A DNA stretch of 64,000 nucleotides from a virus. Below, in pieces: positions 1 to 6,569 of the stretch. The notes beneath the pieces were generated by a model. The model was not told the DNA's origin and did no database searches. It was given only the letters and a program-made list of their open reading frames with translations. The DNA lies in IMG/VR virus record IMGVR_UViG_3300034152_001291, positions 1-64,000 of that record; one strand, 5' to 3'. Each line of letters opens with the position of its first letter. Within the stretch, counting starts at the first letter, position 1. Position numbers and translations under genes: made by a program.

Positions 1-207
1 CTCGAACTTCGTTGCTCTGTCCCAGGCCGCGTTTTCCTCGCCGGTGAGTTCGCTGGGGAGCGGATTGCCTTCGTCGTCCGTCTCGACCTCCTCGACCCAG
101 ACCGCCTCATCGGGGGCGGGTCGGTCAGGGACGCAATCCAGTACGACGACAGGGCCGCCGACTCTCCTCGAGAAGACGATTTTCCTTTTTCGCAGATCTT
201 TCTCCAT
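1..207 (-). CDS. Hypothetical protein, 3' part cut by the window edge
   Basis: The frame is open from an ATG at 207-205 to the window edge, giving 69 residues without a stop. The start is supported by AGGAAGGA about eight bases upstream. The visible part begins basic (MEKDLRKRKIVFSRR) and becomes acidic, with a run rich in Glu and Asp. It follows the groES-like gene by 14 bases in the same direction and probably shares its transcript. I do not recognise a family. Confidence 0.6.
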   Translation of the reverse strand, partial: MEKDLRKRKIVFSRRVGGPVVVLDCVPDRPAPDEAVWVEEVETDDEGNPLPSELTGEENAAWDRATKFE

Positions 208-221
208 CGGTGTCGTCCTTC

Positions 222-560
222 CTATCGTTCCTCGACGGCCAGGATGTCCTCGTCCCTGAAGACCATGAGAACCTGGCCGTCCACCTCGATCTCCATCCCG
301 TGGTAGGAGGAGTAGTAGACGCGATCGCCCGGCTTGACCGACATAGGGGCGCGGATCTTCGAGGCGGTCGCCCGGTCCACGGGTACCTTGGCGTTGACCG
401 CGTGGGGCGTGAGGAGTTTGCCGGGCCCCACGGCCATGACCTCTCCCTTGCTGGTCTTCTTGCGGGCCGTGTCGGGGATGTGGATGCCGCCTTCGGTCTT
501 CGAGGGGCCCATGAGGGGCTGGACGATGACGTGGTCGTGCGTGGGTTTGGGAACCGTCAT
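222..560 (-). CDS. groES: GroES-like co-chaperonin
   Basis: The 112-residue product has the Cpn10 signature: an N-terminal P-x-x-D-x-V-I-V strand, the mobile loop with GGIHIPDTA, then KGEVMAVGPG and, near the C-terminus, GDRVYYSSYHG followed by DEDILAV. Cpn10 proteins form a heptameric lid on GroEL; phage versions such as T4 gp31 retune the host chaperonin for capsid protein folding. At 112 residues it is a little longer than the bacterial protein (about 97), as T4 gp31 is. A gap of about 30 bases separates it from the tRNA-like RNA upstream, with GAAAGGAGCGCTCA before the ATG. No groEL is visible, so it presumably works with the host GroEL. Confidence 0.93.
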   Translation of the reverse strand: MTVPKPTHDHVIVQPLMGPSKTEGGIHIPDTARKKTSKGEVMAVGPGKLLTPHAVNAKVPVDRATASKIRAPMSVKPGDRVYYSSYHGMEIEVDGQVLMVFRDEDILAVEER

Positions 561-593
561 TGAGCGCTCCTTTCAAGAACTCGATAGAAATCT

Positions 594-760
594 GAAGCGG
601 TAGGCAGGATTCTAACCTGCAATGGGAGACCCGCGCCGCAAGCTACCCCTGGCAGGCGTCGTGCGGGTCCCTCCTGCTTGCGTCCAGGGCGGCCACCACC
701 TCCGGGCCTATCGTCTCGATCTAAGATGATCGGCCGGGATCTTTAGCCGTCTGCTACCGC
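594..760 (-). ncRNA. Possible tRNA-like structured RNA
   Basis: On the minus strand, seven bases GCGGTAG at the 5' end pair perfectly with CTACCGC at the 3' end. The latter follows directly after a 5-bp T-arm-like hairpin, GCAGG-TTAGAAT-CCTGC, with a 7-base loop. This is the geometry of a tRNA acceptor plus T arm, followed by TTCA. The interior is about 130 bases, far too long for a normal tRNA, and I find no convincing D arm. The T-loop has A where tRNAs have the invariant C56. The interior also holds a GC-rich hairpin (GGGA-CCCGC with GCGGG-TC-TCCC). It could be a reduced tmRNA-like molecule, a decayed tRNA or a leader of groES. A covariance-model search would decide. Confidence 0.35.
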
Positions 761-767
761 TCTTTTC

Positions 768-1043
768 CTACAGGTCGCAACGGATGCTGATCTCGTCGAT
801 CCTGTTTATGAGATCCATGACCCGGAAGTGGAGGCCCACGAGACGCTCCGCCACGGGAGAGGACTCGGGCCCGGCACGCTCCTTTTCGTTTTCGGAGTTT
901 TTCGGCACATCCGGGCCCAGGATCGGCGCCAGCTTTTTCTCGAGGTTGTTGATCTTCTCTTGGAGGTGGGAGAGGTCGTTACACAGATTGCCGAACTGAG
1001 TCTCGATCTTGCCCTGTTGCGTGACTTCCTTTTCTTCGCCCAT
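768..1043 (-). CDS. Small coiled-coil protein, unknown function
   Basis: The start chosen is the ATG at 1043, which has GAAAGGA eight bases upstream; a TTG at 1058 would add five residues but has no ribosome site. The 91-residue product has a heptad-like region near residues 15-40 (HLQEKINNLEKKL), a charged proline-containing linker, then a second helix (VAERLVGLHFRVMDLINRI). It looks like a small oligomeric helical protein. No family is recognised. It lies between the GTCATAAGA element at 1227-1235 and the tRNA-like RNA. Confidence 0.7.
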   Translation of the reverse strand: MGEEKEVTQQGKIETQFGNLCNDLSHLQEKINNLEKKLAPILGPDVPKNSENEKERAGPESSPVAERLVGLHFRVMDLINRIDEISIRCDL

Positions 1044-1070
1044 CCTTTTTCCTTTCAAACGACGATGCCT

Positions 1071-1211
1071 TCAGGTCTCGATCCTAATCCGCTCCGAGAA
1101 AGATTGCAAGCATGCAAGCCTAAAAACGAGACGGTTGCGCGGCGAGGCCAGTCTCGTGCCTCGGGCTGTTCGGGGAGCCGCCCCTTGTTGATAAGATCTC
1201 GGGAATAACAT
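1071..1211 (-). CDS. Doubtful small ORF in the leader after the first GTCATAAGA element
   Basis: An ATG at 1211 directly follows AAAGGAGGA and opens a 46-codon frame. The spacing of one or two bases is too short for good initiation, and the product, rich in Arg and Ser, has no recognisable features. It contains the 15-bp repeat at 1105-1119. The stretch 1044-1226 may instead be an untranslated leader for the coiled-coil gene. Confidence 0.22.
   Translation of the reverse strand: MLFPRSYQQGAAPRTARGTRLASPRNRLVFRLACLQSFSERIRIET
1105..1119 (-). repeat. 15-bp repeat GCTTGCATGCTTGCA
   Basis: On the minus strand this reads GCTTGCATGCTTGCA. It matches the plus-strand element at 19964-19978 (GCTTGCATGATTGCA) in 14 of 15 positions. 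Both lie in control regions and both contain repeated TTGCA units, as expected of a protein-binding site. Confidence 0.4.
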
Positions 1212-1226
1212 TCCTCCTTTCGTCCT

Positions 1227-1235
1227 TCTTATGAC
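1227..1235 (-). promoter_or_regulatory. GTCATAAGA element, copy 1 (candidate phage promoter)
   Basis: The minus strand reads GTCATAAGA directly after the T-tract of the terminator at 1237-1263 and upstream of the leader for the genes at 1043 and below. It is one of seven exact copies, all on the minus strand. No common -35 element is present upstream of the copies. Confidence 0.55.
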
Positions 1236-1236
1236 T

Positions 1237-1263
1237 AAAAAGAGGCCCCTTTTAGGGGGCCTC
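1237..1263 (-). terminator. Intrinsic terminator, minus strand
   Basis: The minus strand has an 8-bp stem (GAGGCCCC pairing with GGGGCCTC around a CTAAAA-type loop) followed by TTTTTA. It sits just after the gene ending at 1282 and directly before the GTCATAAGA copy. It therefore separates two minus-strand transcription units. Confidence 0.85.
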
Positions 1264-1281
1264 GGGTGGAGCGCCGGAGAG

Positions 1282-1443
1282 CTACCGACGCTCGCGGAGA
1301 AGGGAAAACTCCTTGATCCAGATCCGGCGCCGCTCTCGCGCCAGTCCCGGGTCGAGACTCCGGAGTTGCTTCAGGCGGTCGGTGATCAGTTGACGGGGAC
1401 GTTCCTTCTGGCGGGGGTACTCCCTGCTGAGGTTCTTCGACAT
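1282..1443 (-). CDS. Small basic protein, unknown
   Basis: The ATG at 1443 follows AAAGGAGAAGGA. The 53-residue product is strongly basic and largely helical, with many Arg and Lys and the core RLKQLRSLDPGLARERRRIW. It ends 19 bases before the terminator stem, so it is the last gene of its operon. Composition would allow nucleic-acid binding, but no family is recognised. Confidence 0.65.
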   Translation of the reverse strand: MSKNLSREYPRQKERPRQLITDRLKQLRSLDPGLARERRRIWIKEFSLLRERR

Positions 1444-1475
1444 TCCTTCTCCTTTCCTTTGTCTTCGGGCTTGGT

Positions 1476-1835
1476 TCAGAAGCCCGGGTCCAAGATGATG
1501 TACATGACCCTGGAGATGGGATGGTCCATCTGGTGATCGCGGACGGCATTGTTCGTCAGCCATTCCTGGGCCGCGCGTCTCCAGTCCTCCTCCCCGTCCA
1601 TGATCCTCCTCGGAATCCTCACACCTTTCGTCATCCAATGCTTGTCGGAAAAGATGAAGAGGCACGGGACTTCGACCGTGGGATTGAACTCGTCGGGGAG
1701 ATCGGATCTGTCCTCGGCCTTGATCTCATAGACGCCGTCCGGAAAAGGCGTGATCTCGATCCATCGCCCGGCCTTGATCATCTTGCCCGCCGCGTTCAGA
1801 GCGGCGACCTTCTTGACTTTCGCGGTGATGTACAC
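1476..1835 (-). CDS. Hypothetical protein sharing a domain with the protein at 11849-12484
   Basis: The start is GTG at 1835 with GAGGAG upstream. Residues about 20-55 (RWIEITPFPDGVYEIKAED, then LPDEFNP) align well with the C-terminal part of the protein at 11849-12484 (KWFSVTPLPNDMFEIEAKD, then LPDIFSP). The two genes therefore share a small phage domain. The C-terminal half is Trp and Asp rich (DGEEDWRRAAQEWL). No function is known. Confidence 0.78.
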   Translation of the reverse strand: MYITAKVKKVAALNAAGKMIKAGRWIEITPFPDGVYEIKAEDRSDLPDEFNPTVEVPCLFIFSDKHWMTKGVRIPRRIMDGEEDWRRAAQEWLTNNAVRDHQMDHPISRVMYIILDPGF

Positions 1836-1862
1836 GGCTCGTCATCTCCTCGTAGCATGTCC

Positions 1863-2072
1863 TCATGAAGGGCCTCCCCTGAGCATCGTCAGGATCGGGT
1901 AGGCCAACTTCCCGCACCTGGGGCATTCGGCGGCAGGGACCGTGCATCCGGGCTCTACTCGCAAATCGAGGTGCTTGATCTTGTAGAAGGCGTTCGGATC
2001 GAATTCGAAGATGCGGCGGCAGCTGTCGCAGACGGCCACCTCGTCAATGTTGACCACGACGAGTCTTCCCAT
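1863..2072 (-). CDS. Small zinc-ribbon protein
   Basis: The 69-residue product has two CxxC pairs, VCDSC at about residue 15 and ECPRC at about residue 50, separated by about 35 residues. That is the usual layout of a four-cysteine zinc ribbon. The ATG at 2072 has AGGA eight bases upstream. The specific role is unknown; zinc ribbons in phage accessory genes often bind nucleic acid or host proteins. Confidence 0.75.
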   Translation of the reverse strand: MGRLVVVNIDEVAVCDSCRRIFEFDPNAFYKIKHLDLRVEPGCTVPAAECPRCGKLAYPILTMLRGGPS

Positions 2073-2152
2073 CTTTCGATCCTGGATGCGGAATTGGAAT
2101 GATCTCTGGTCGAAGAGGATTTTCAGGGCCTCGTACAGCGCCCCAGAAGTTC

Positions 2153-2533
2153 TCAGTCTTCATCCGGGGGCTCCCCCATGGATTCGTAGAACTCTCTTTC
2201 CTCCCGGCTGTACAGGTGCTCGTCCTCCAGGTACATGCAGTGGGAGAGGATCAGGCGCCGGGCCACGAAATCGGCCGTGACCGTTCCGGGAGGATCGAAC
2301 TGCTTCGTCAGGTCTTCCAGGATCTTTTCGCAGTCGATCCTCTCACCCTCCTCGAAGGCGTCCCCCAGGAGATTTCGCAGGCGGGTCGTTTCCATGATCT
2401 CCCGCATCTCGTCGGCTCCCGTATCGAAGACGTGCGCCGCGCATTTCGGGCAGAGGTTTTGTTTCCGGCAGGCGATGAGGCCAACCCAGTCCCAGCCTCC
2501 GCAGTCGTCGCACCTTCTCTTCTCGATGCTCAT
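2153..2533 (-). CDS. Zinc-ribbon protein, acidic, unknown
   Basis: The N-terminus carries RRCDDCGGWDW and LCPKCAAH, a compact four-cysteine knuckle within the first 35 residues. An acidic helical C-terminal part of about 90 residues ends in PPDED. The ATG at 2533 is preceded by GAGGATCACG. The 80 bases between this gene and the next one at 2072 show nothing convincing. No family is recognised. Confidence 0.75.
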   Translation of the reverse strand: MSIEKRRCDDCGGWDWVGLIACRKQNLCPKCAAHVFDTGADEMREIMETTRLRNLLGDAFEEGERIDCEKILEDLTKQFDPPGTVTADFVARRLILSHCMYLEDEHLYSREEREFYESMGEPPDED

Positions 2534-2565
2534 CGTGATCCTCCACGGTCAGGCTTGCGAGTCCC

Positions 2566-2628
2566 TTATCCCTCGAGGTCTTCCAGGAGGGCCTCGGCCG
2601 CCTTCTGGGCTTCTTCTTTCGTCATCAT
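2566..2628 (-). CDS. Possible 20-residue peptide
   Basis: Two adjacent ATG codons follow AAAGGACAGACTCC. The frame encodes a 20-residue helical peptide rich in Ala and Glu (MTKEEAQKAAEALLEDLEG), then TAA. The good ribosome site and lone position between two genes favour a real peptide; its size makes this uncertain. Confidence 0.4.
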   Translation of the reverse strand: MMTKEEAQKAAEALLEDLEG

Positions 2629-2641
2629 GGAGTCTGTCCTT

Positions 2642-3184
2642 TCAAAACCAGGACGCGAAGGTGGGTTCGCGCCCCACGGCGACCGCGGCGATGACCAGGG
2701 CGAGCGCCTGCTTGTAGCTCGCCATGTACCCCGTGTGGTAGCGGCGGCTGGCGATCGTCTTCTTGATCTGCTTGGTGGGGTTGCGGTCGTGGCAGGTGTA
2801 GACGTACTCGCACCAGTCCTGCTCGCCTTTCAGGTGGTGGAGCAGCGTGTGGGCCGCGGCCGAGGGCGTGTAGTACCCCAGGGACTCGGCGATCATGTGA
2901 GCCACGAGCGCCGGCCAGCGGGCCATGACGTACTCGGGCGAGAAGGATTCGATCGAACGGCGCCGGTGCTCTTTGCAGGGGGACTTGAGGATCTCGTGGC
3001 AGTCGGAGTCATTGATGGAGAAGACGCGCCCGCAAGCGGGGCAGTGGAAGGCTCCGCTCGGCTTGGACTCCTCCCACACGTGAGCGTGCAGAATCTCGCG
3101 GCGTTTGGTTCTCAGGATCTCCAGGCTTTCCTCGCTGTCGAACTTGACCTTCGGAAAGCCGTCCGGAACGACTCCCTCTTCCAT
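2642..3184 (-). CDS. Hypothetical protein with a zinc-knuckle motif
   Basis: The 180-residue product has FHCPACGRVF near residue 48 and further Cys and His residues (DCHEILKSPCKEH), so it may bind zinc. Two later helices contain MARWPALVAHMIAESLGYY and an Ala-rich C-terminal segment. Its ATG overlaps the stop of the preceding gene as TGATG, which implies coupled translation. No family is recognised. Confidence 0.75.
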   Translation of the reverse strand: MEEGVVPDGFPKVKFDSEESLEILRTKRREILHAHVWEESKPSGAFHCPACGRVFSINDSDCHEILKSPCKEHRRRSIESFSPEYVMARWPALVAHMIAESLGYYTPSAAAHTLLHHLKGEQDWCEYVYTCHDRNPTKQIKKTIASRRYHTGYMASYKQALALVIAAVAVGREPTFASWF

Positions 3185-3510
3185 CAGTCTTCTTCCTCCT
3201 CTTCTTCCTCCTCGTCCTTCTTGTCGGGATCATAGACCCAGACCCACGCCTGGACGTAGCACCCGTCCTCGCACATGACGAGGCGCGCGTTCTCGTCGAT
3301 CTCCACCTCGCCCTCCGAGTTGTGGATCTCGTCCGCGAGTTCCTGGTAGCGCTTCTTCTTTTCCGGGGGCATGTCGTTCTTTTCGAACACGGCGATGACG
3401 GTTCCGCAATCGCACGCGAGCTGAAGGCGCCCATCCTCGCCCTTGATCACCTTCACCTTGTGGCCGACGCCGTGGTGCTGGTAGAGTTGGTCGACTTGGT
3501 CTTCCTTCAT
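3184..3510 (-). CDS. Hypothetical protein, paralogue of 9263-9472
   Basis: The start is the ATG at 3510, overlapping the stop of the upstream gene as ATGA. The C-terminal half (KKKRYQELADEI, then VEIDE and CYVQAWVWV) aligns with the protein at 9263-9472 (QKRYYLEQARKM, LEIDD, VWVKAWVLV). It ends in a run of about ten Glu. The N-terminal half has CDCG. This gene and the next one upstream form a cassette repeated at 9263-10301. Confidence 0.8.
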   Translation of the reverse strand: MKEDQVDQLYQHHGVGHKVKVIKGEDGRLQLACDCGTVIAVFEKNDMPPEKKKRYQELADEIHNSEGEVEIDENARLVMCEDGCYVQAWVWVYDPDKKDEEEEEEEED

Positions 3511-4097
3511 GGTTTCTCTTCCTCCTCGATTTCGACGCCCACGAGGACTTGCTTCTCCACGAGAATCGTCTCGGTTACGACCCGGTGAGTCTTGGCGTAC
3601 TCGATGTAGGCCTTGATAGCCCGCTCGCAAGTGGCGTCGAAGTCCTTGACGAGGTCGTACCGCTCCCGGACGTCATCGAGGCCCCATCCGTCCCTGCGCG
3701 AGAACTTTTCCGCCCCGGTGAAGTCTTCGTCCATATCGGTGCCCTTTCCGGGCATGGAGTAGGGCTGGTCGTCTCTCACCCCTCCCTGGTAGAGGACGAG
3801 GTAGCCGCCGGAGCGTCCGTTCGACCCGATCTGCCACCTGTATCTGTGGCGGGCATCGAACTCGCGCAGGATTTTATGAGGAGCCTCGAAGGCTTCCTCG
3901 AGCTGTAGGCAGTCGTACATCCTGTCGATCAGGGCGGAGCGCTCGTCGGGGGAGAGGTCTTTGGGGATGAACTCGTACAGGTCGCAGATCTTGACCCTGA
4001 AGGCGTAGCTCTTGCTTTGGTTCCAGGAGTTGGCGGTCCAGTACCGGAAGTGGTTCGAAAGGTACTCCATCATCTCTCTGCGAGTCGTCCGCGCCAC
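3507..4097 (-). CDS. Hypothetical protein, paralogue of 9462-10301
   Basis: The start is GTG at 4097 with AGGAGG five bases away. The product opens with MARTTRREMMEYLSNHFRYW and matches the protein at 9462-10301 (MVEYLENHFRYY) through an N-terminal region of about 110 residues. This includes NSWN, a RYRWQI or KYEWQI segment, NGRS and GYLVLY. This copy lacks the central CxxC pairs of the longer paralogue. The function is unknown. It is the first gene after the hairpin leader at 4127-4159 and the GTCATAAGA element. Confidence 0.82.
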   Translation of the reverse strand: MARTTRREMMEYLSNHFRYWTANSWNQSKSYAFRVKICDLYEFIPKDLSPDERSALIDRMYDCLQLEEAFEAPHKILREFDARHRYRWQIGSNGRSGGYLVLYQGGVRDDQPYSMPGKGTDMDEDFTGAEKFSRRDGWGLDDVRERYDLVKDFDATCERAIKAYIEYAKTHRVVTETILVEKQVLVGVEIEEEEKP

Positions 4098-4126
4098 GGG
4101 AACCTCCTAAAAACGGGCCAAAAGAA

Positions 4127-4159
4127 AAGTGCAGGTCCGGCGGTAAAGGACCTGCACTT
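4127..4159 (-). terminator. 12-bp perfect hairpin between GTCATAAGA and a gene start: terminator or attenuator
   Basis: A perfect 12-bp stem (AAGTGCAGGTCC with its complement) encloses a 9-base loop. On the minus strand it is followed by TTCTTTTGG, which fits an intrinsic terminator. It lies just downstream of the GTCATAAGA copy at 4161-4169, not upstream. It could therefore end read-through from the operon above, or act as an attenuator or stabilising leader for the gene at 4097. Confidence 0.65.
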
Positions 4160-4160
4160 C

Positions 4161-4169
4161 TCTTATGAC
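4161..4169 (-). promoter_or_regulatory. GTCATAAGA element, copy 2
   Basis: This is an exact copy on the minus strand, 64 bases upstream of the GTG at 4097. The bases after it (GAAGTG) match those after copy 4, and both copies are followed by a hairpin. That hints at a common leader design. Confidence 0.55.
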
Positions 4170-4191
4170 AGAAATCGGCCCTCCTCTTGGG

Positions 4192-4380
4192 CTACACGCG
4201 CTCCAGGAGGTAGTGCTCGTTGCAGTCCTTGCACCAGCACTTGTCGGAGTCCTTCTCGGGGCTGGCCTCGAAGTCCAGCTCGTACTTGTCCTTGTCGTCG
4301 ATATCGTTGGCATCGACCCACACGGGGAAGCTGAGTTGGACGTTCGATCCCCCGCAGACGCTGCACACGTACTTCTTCAT
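4192..4380 (-). CDS. Small zinc-ribbon protein
   Basis: The 62-residue product starts MKKYVCSVCGG and ends with CWCKDCNEH, giving two CxxC pairs about 40 residues apart and an acidic middle. The ATG overlaps the stop of the upstream gene as ATGA. It is the last gene before the hairpin at 4127-4159. Confidence 0.75.
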   Translation of the reverse strand: MKKYVCSVCGGSNVQLSFPVWVDANDIDDKDKYELDFEASPEKDSDKCWCKDCNEHYLLERV

Positions 4381-4622
4381 TTGAACGGCTCCTTCTGGAG
4401 GTCGACGTACCGGGCGCTTCCAGGTCCCGACGTATAGGTAACCTGCGCGGGTTCGACCATCTTGACCTCGCACTCGATGGTGTACTGGGACATGCAGCCA
4501 GGGCACTGGCGGAACTCAGGCTCTTTCTGCTTCTTCCGGTGGACGGCTTCCACGATCTCCCGGCCGCAGCACCAGCACGCGAACTTGAGGACGGGCGTTC
4601 TCGGGTTGTCAGCCTCGCTCAT
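4377..4622 (-). CDS. Small zinc-ribbon protein
   Basis: The 81-residue product has FACWCCGREI near residue 15 and RQCPGCMSQY near residue 38, a zinc-ribbon layout. The neighbours on both sides also carry zinc ribbons. The gene starts one base before the next gene's stop, so translation is tightly coupled. Function is unknown. Confidence 0.75.
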   Translation of the reverse strand: MSEADNPRTPVLKFACWCCGREIVEAVHRKKQKEPEFRQCPGCMSQYTIECEVKMVEPAQVTYTSGPGSARYVDLQKEPFK

Positions 4623-5129
4623 CTATTCCTCCTCTTCCGATCTCTCCGGAGGCCCGGGCACCTGCGTGGCCTTCTTCAGCTCGGGGCTGACCTCTTCATG
4701 GATCTTCACGTTCGCGCAGAACGCAGCGAGAATCTCCAGGTTCGGGAAGATGAGCTGGGCCTCGATTTCGTCCTTGAGGACGCCGAGCTTCAGGCCCTTC
4801 GTGGCGGCCTCGAGCAGCCGGATCCTCTCCACGACGTTGCTCTCGAGCCTCTTCCAGTCGGCCTTGGCCAGGTTGGACAGGCTGCGGTGCGCTCGCTTAT
4901 TCAGGTTCTTGGCCGCGTCGTCGAAGGCCTTCTTGACGTCCTCACCCGAGTAGACGCCTTCCGCCTTGGCGCAGCGCTTGCACCAGGTGAACTTCTCGTT
5001 CTGGACCATGACCTCGGTCGCTTCCTCCAAGGAAACGGTGTCGTGGCAGTTCTCGCAGAACGCCTGGTTGTCGCCGGCCTTTCGAGCTTTTCGGATCTCG
5101 TCTCCGTCCATCAGGATGGTCCAGTCCAC
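4623..5129 (-). CDS. Zinc-ribbon protein with long helical tail
   Basis: The start is GTG at 5129 with GGAGG upstream. Residues 24-52 hold FCENCHD and TWCKRCAK, a four-cysteine ribbon. The remaining 110 residues are predicted to be helical and charged, ending in a Glu run. It overlaps the upstream gene by 19 bases. No family is recognised. Confidence 0.75.
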   Translation of the reverse strand: MDWTILMDGDEIRKARKAGDNQAFCENCHDTVSLEEATEVMVQNEKFTWCKRCAKAEGVYSGEDVKKAFDDAAKNLNKRAHRSLSNLAKADWKRLESNVVERIRLLEAATKGLKLGVLKDEIEAQLIFPNLEILAAFCANVKIHEEVSPELKKATQVPGPPERSEEEE

Positions 5130-5425
5130 GATCCCTCCTCGAAGAAAAGAAGCTGCTTGAAGATGGCTTGTGGCGATACGACGTATAGCCGGTCACGACC
5201 CCAGACGGACCGAAGAGTCTCCTCGTCGTATCCGTTGAGCCAGTACTTGTTCCGCGGATTGCCGGGAGCGCAGCACGTGATGTGGATGTGAGGAGGAGAC
5301 GCCGGCGGCTCGGCCATGTTGATCGTGTCGAGATAGCTGGCCCACGTGCAGCCGCGCGTGATGCTCAGGATCTCGTAGGGTCCGGTGTTGTAGTTGGTCC
5401 TGACGTACATTCCTGGTCGGATCAT
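5111..5425 (-). CDS. Hypothetical protein
   Basis: The 104-residue product begins MIRPGMYVRTNYNTGPYEI, which reads like a small beta-barrel. It continues through PPHIHITCCAPG and a C-terminal LYVVSPQAIFKQL. Its ATG overlaps the upstream stop as ATGA. I have a sense of similar small proteins in other phages but cannot name a family. Confidence 0.72.
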   Translation of the reverse strand: MIRPGMYVRTNYNTGPYEILSITRGCTWASYLDTINMAEPPASPPHIHITCCAPGNPRNKYWLNGYDEETLRSVWGRDRLYVVSPQAIFKQLLFFEEGSWTGPS

Positions 5426-5895
5426 GACTCCTCCTTGTCGATTCCGAAGTAGTCCAGGACCTCGTCCTTGTCCATCACCTCCATACCAGCCTTCTCAGCG
5501 GCTTCGGTGATGACCTCCTCGGCTGTCTTGCCCTCGGGAACCTCGATGTTGATGATGGCGGGGTTCACGACGCCCTCGCCCTCGTGTCCGTAGCCCACGT
5601 TGTGGGCCAGCCTGAATTCCTCCCCCCGGGAGTGACACTGCACCACCATCTGTGTAGCGGCCCCGGCCATGAAGCCCGTGATGCCTCCGGCCTCGATGTC
5701 GTGGTCGGCCTTGCAGATCAGCCCGTGGGGCGTCTGTAGGTCCGGGTGGTAGCCGTGATGGAGCGGACCGGCGTGCTCCTCCATGTCCAGGAGCTCCATG
5801 ACCCGGCGTGCGATGTCCACACAGCACTTGCTGTACGGGTCCTCGCTGTTGACGCGCACGTACTCGTCCCACTTTTCTTGGTCTGTGATTGGCAT
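5422..5895 (-). CDS. Hypothetical protein
   Basis: The 157-residue product has a Cys pair in YSKCCVDIARRVMELLD. A central His-rich segment follows (AGPLHHGYHPDLQTPHGLI), then GGITGFMAGAATQMV. Several conserved-looking His residues could be metal ligands. The C-terminal part is an acidic helix. It sits in the operon led by the GTCATAAGA copy at 6561. No family is recognised. Confidence 0.72.
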   Translation of the reverse strand: MPITDQEKWDEYVRVNSEDPYSKCCVDIARRVMELLDMEEHAGPLHHGYHPDLQTPHGLICKADHDIEAGGITGFMAGAATQMVVQCHSRGEEFRLAHNVGYGHEGEGVVNPAIINIEVPEGKTAEEVITEAAEKAGMEVMDKDEVLDYFGIDKEES

Positions 5896-6089
5896 CAGTC
5901 CTCCTTGTCGTAGACGACGATGTCGCCCTCCTGGGCCTTGCCCTCACCCACGAAGCCGAAGCCCACCCAGTTCATTCTCTTGCCCAGAATGTTGAAGCGT
6001 CGCTGGCAGTTGTCGATGTCGTGGGTGATGCAGGCGTGTTTCAGGGCCTGGAATTCGATTCTGTCGATGTTCTCCCAGTCAACTGCCAT
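5895..6089 (-). CDS. Small hypothetical protein
   Basis: The start is placed at ATG 6089 (MAVDWENIDR), which gives eight bases from GGAGA; the ATG at 6095 would be too close to it. The 64-residue product contains CITHDIDNCQRRFNILG and a C-terminal beta-rich part. It overlaps the upstream stop by 11 bases. Function is unknown. Confidence 0.68.
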   Translation of the reverse strand: MAVDWENIDRIEFQALKHACITHDIDNCQRRFNILGKRMNWVGFGFVGEGKAQEGDIVVYDKED

Positions 6090-6546
6090 CGGCATTCTCC
6101 TCTCCGGGTACGAATCGGTGGGAGCAGTTCTCACACACGAAGTGGAACGCGTCGGTCTGCCGACAGCCGCCAGAGTTGCACTGCGGGCAGACGGCGGTGG
6201 GGCGCCTCGAGTCGGCGTGGAAGTACCCCTCCTCGCCAGGAGGTGGGCTGTTGTGCTCCTCTTCGCCGTAAAAGTGGCCCTGGTCGGCCGAGTTCCGGCT
6301 CGCCTTCTCGAACTTGGTGGGCTTGCCCGCCTTCTCCCAGCAGATCTTGTGGAAGACCTGGGGCTCGCCGGCGAGATGGATGTCGGCATCCGCGATGCGG
6401 CCGTAGCCGTCGTAGGCGCCCATCAGCATCTCGCCGTTGGGCTTGAGGGCCACCGCGTCGTGCATCCAGGCGTTCTTGTCCTGGATGTTGAAGTGGCAGA
6501 TCAGCGGGTGGCCGCAGTGGTCGCAGTCCCACGAAAACATACCCAT
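6079..6546 (-). CDS. Protein with two zinc-binding ends
   Basis: The N-terminus reads MGMFSWDCDHCGHPL. The C-terminal third holds CPQCNSGGC and CENCSHRFV, a second zinc ribbon. The middle carries GAYDGYGRIADAD and HKICWEKAG, the latter another possible metal site. The ATG at 6546 is the first start after the GTCATAAGA copy at 6561-6569, with AAAGG in between. This gene therefore heads its operon. Confidence 0.78.
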   Translation of the reverse strand: MGMFSWDCDHCGHPLICHFNIQDKNAWMHDAVALKPNGEMLMGAYDGYGRIADADIHLAGEPQVFHKICWEKAGKPTKFEKASRNSADQGHFYGEEEHNSPPPGEEGYFHADSRRPTAVCPQCNSGGCRQTDAFHFVCENCSHRFVPGEENADGS

Positions 6547-6560
6547 AGTTCACACACCTT

Positions 6561-6569
6561 TCTTATGAC
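6561..6569 (-). promoter_or_regulatory. GTCATAAGA element, copy 3, overlapping a stop codon
   Basis: The TAA inside this element is the stop codon of the gene at 6563-7246. The ATG of the next gene follows about 15 bases further on. An element that can double as the end of one gene and the signal for the next is more likely a transcription signal than a translated feature. Confidence 0.5.

Noticed and set aside
642-698. Short GTG-started frame inside the tRNA-like RNA, as a possible tmRNA tag
   Set aside because: It has GGAGG nearby and would end in CQG, not the hydrophobic Ala-rich end of known tag peptides, and the RNA is far shorter than a tmRNA.
4054-4070. GGTTCGAA sequence as a tRNA T arm
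   Set aside because: It is inside a coding region and has no acceptor stem partner.
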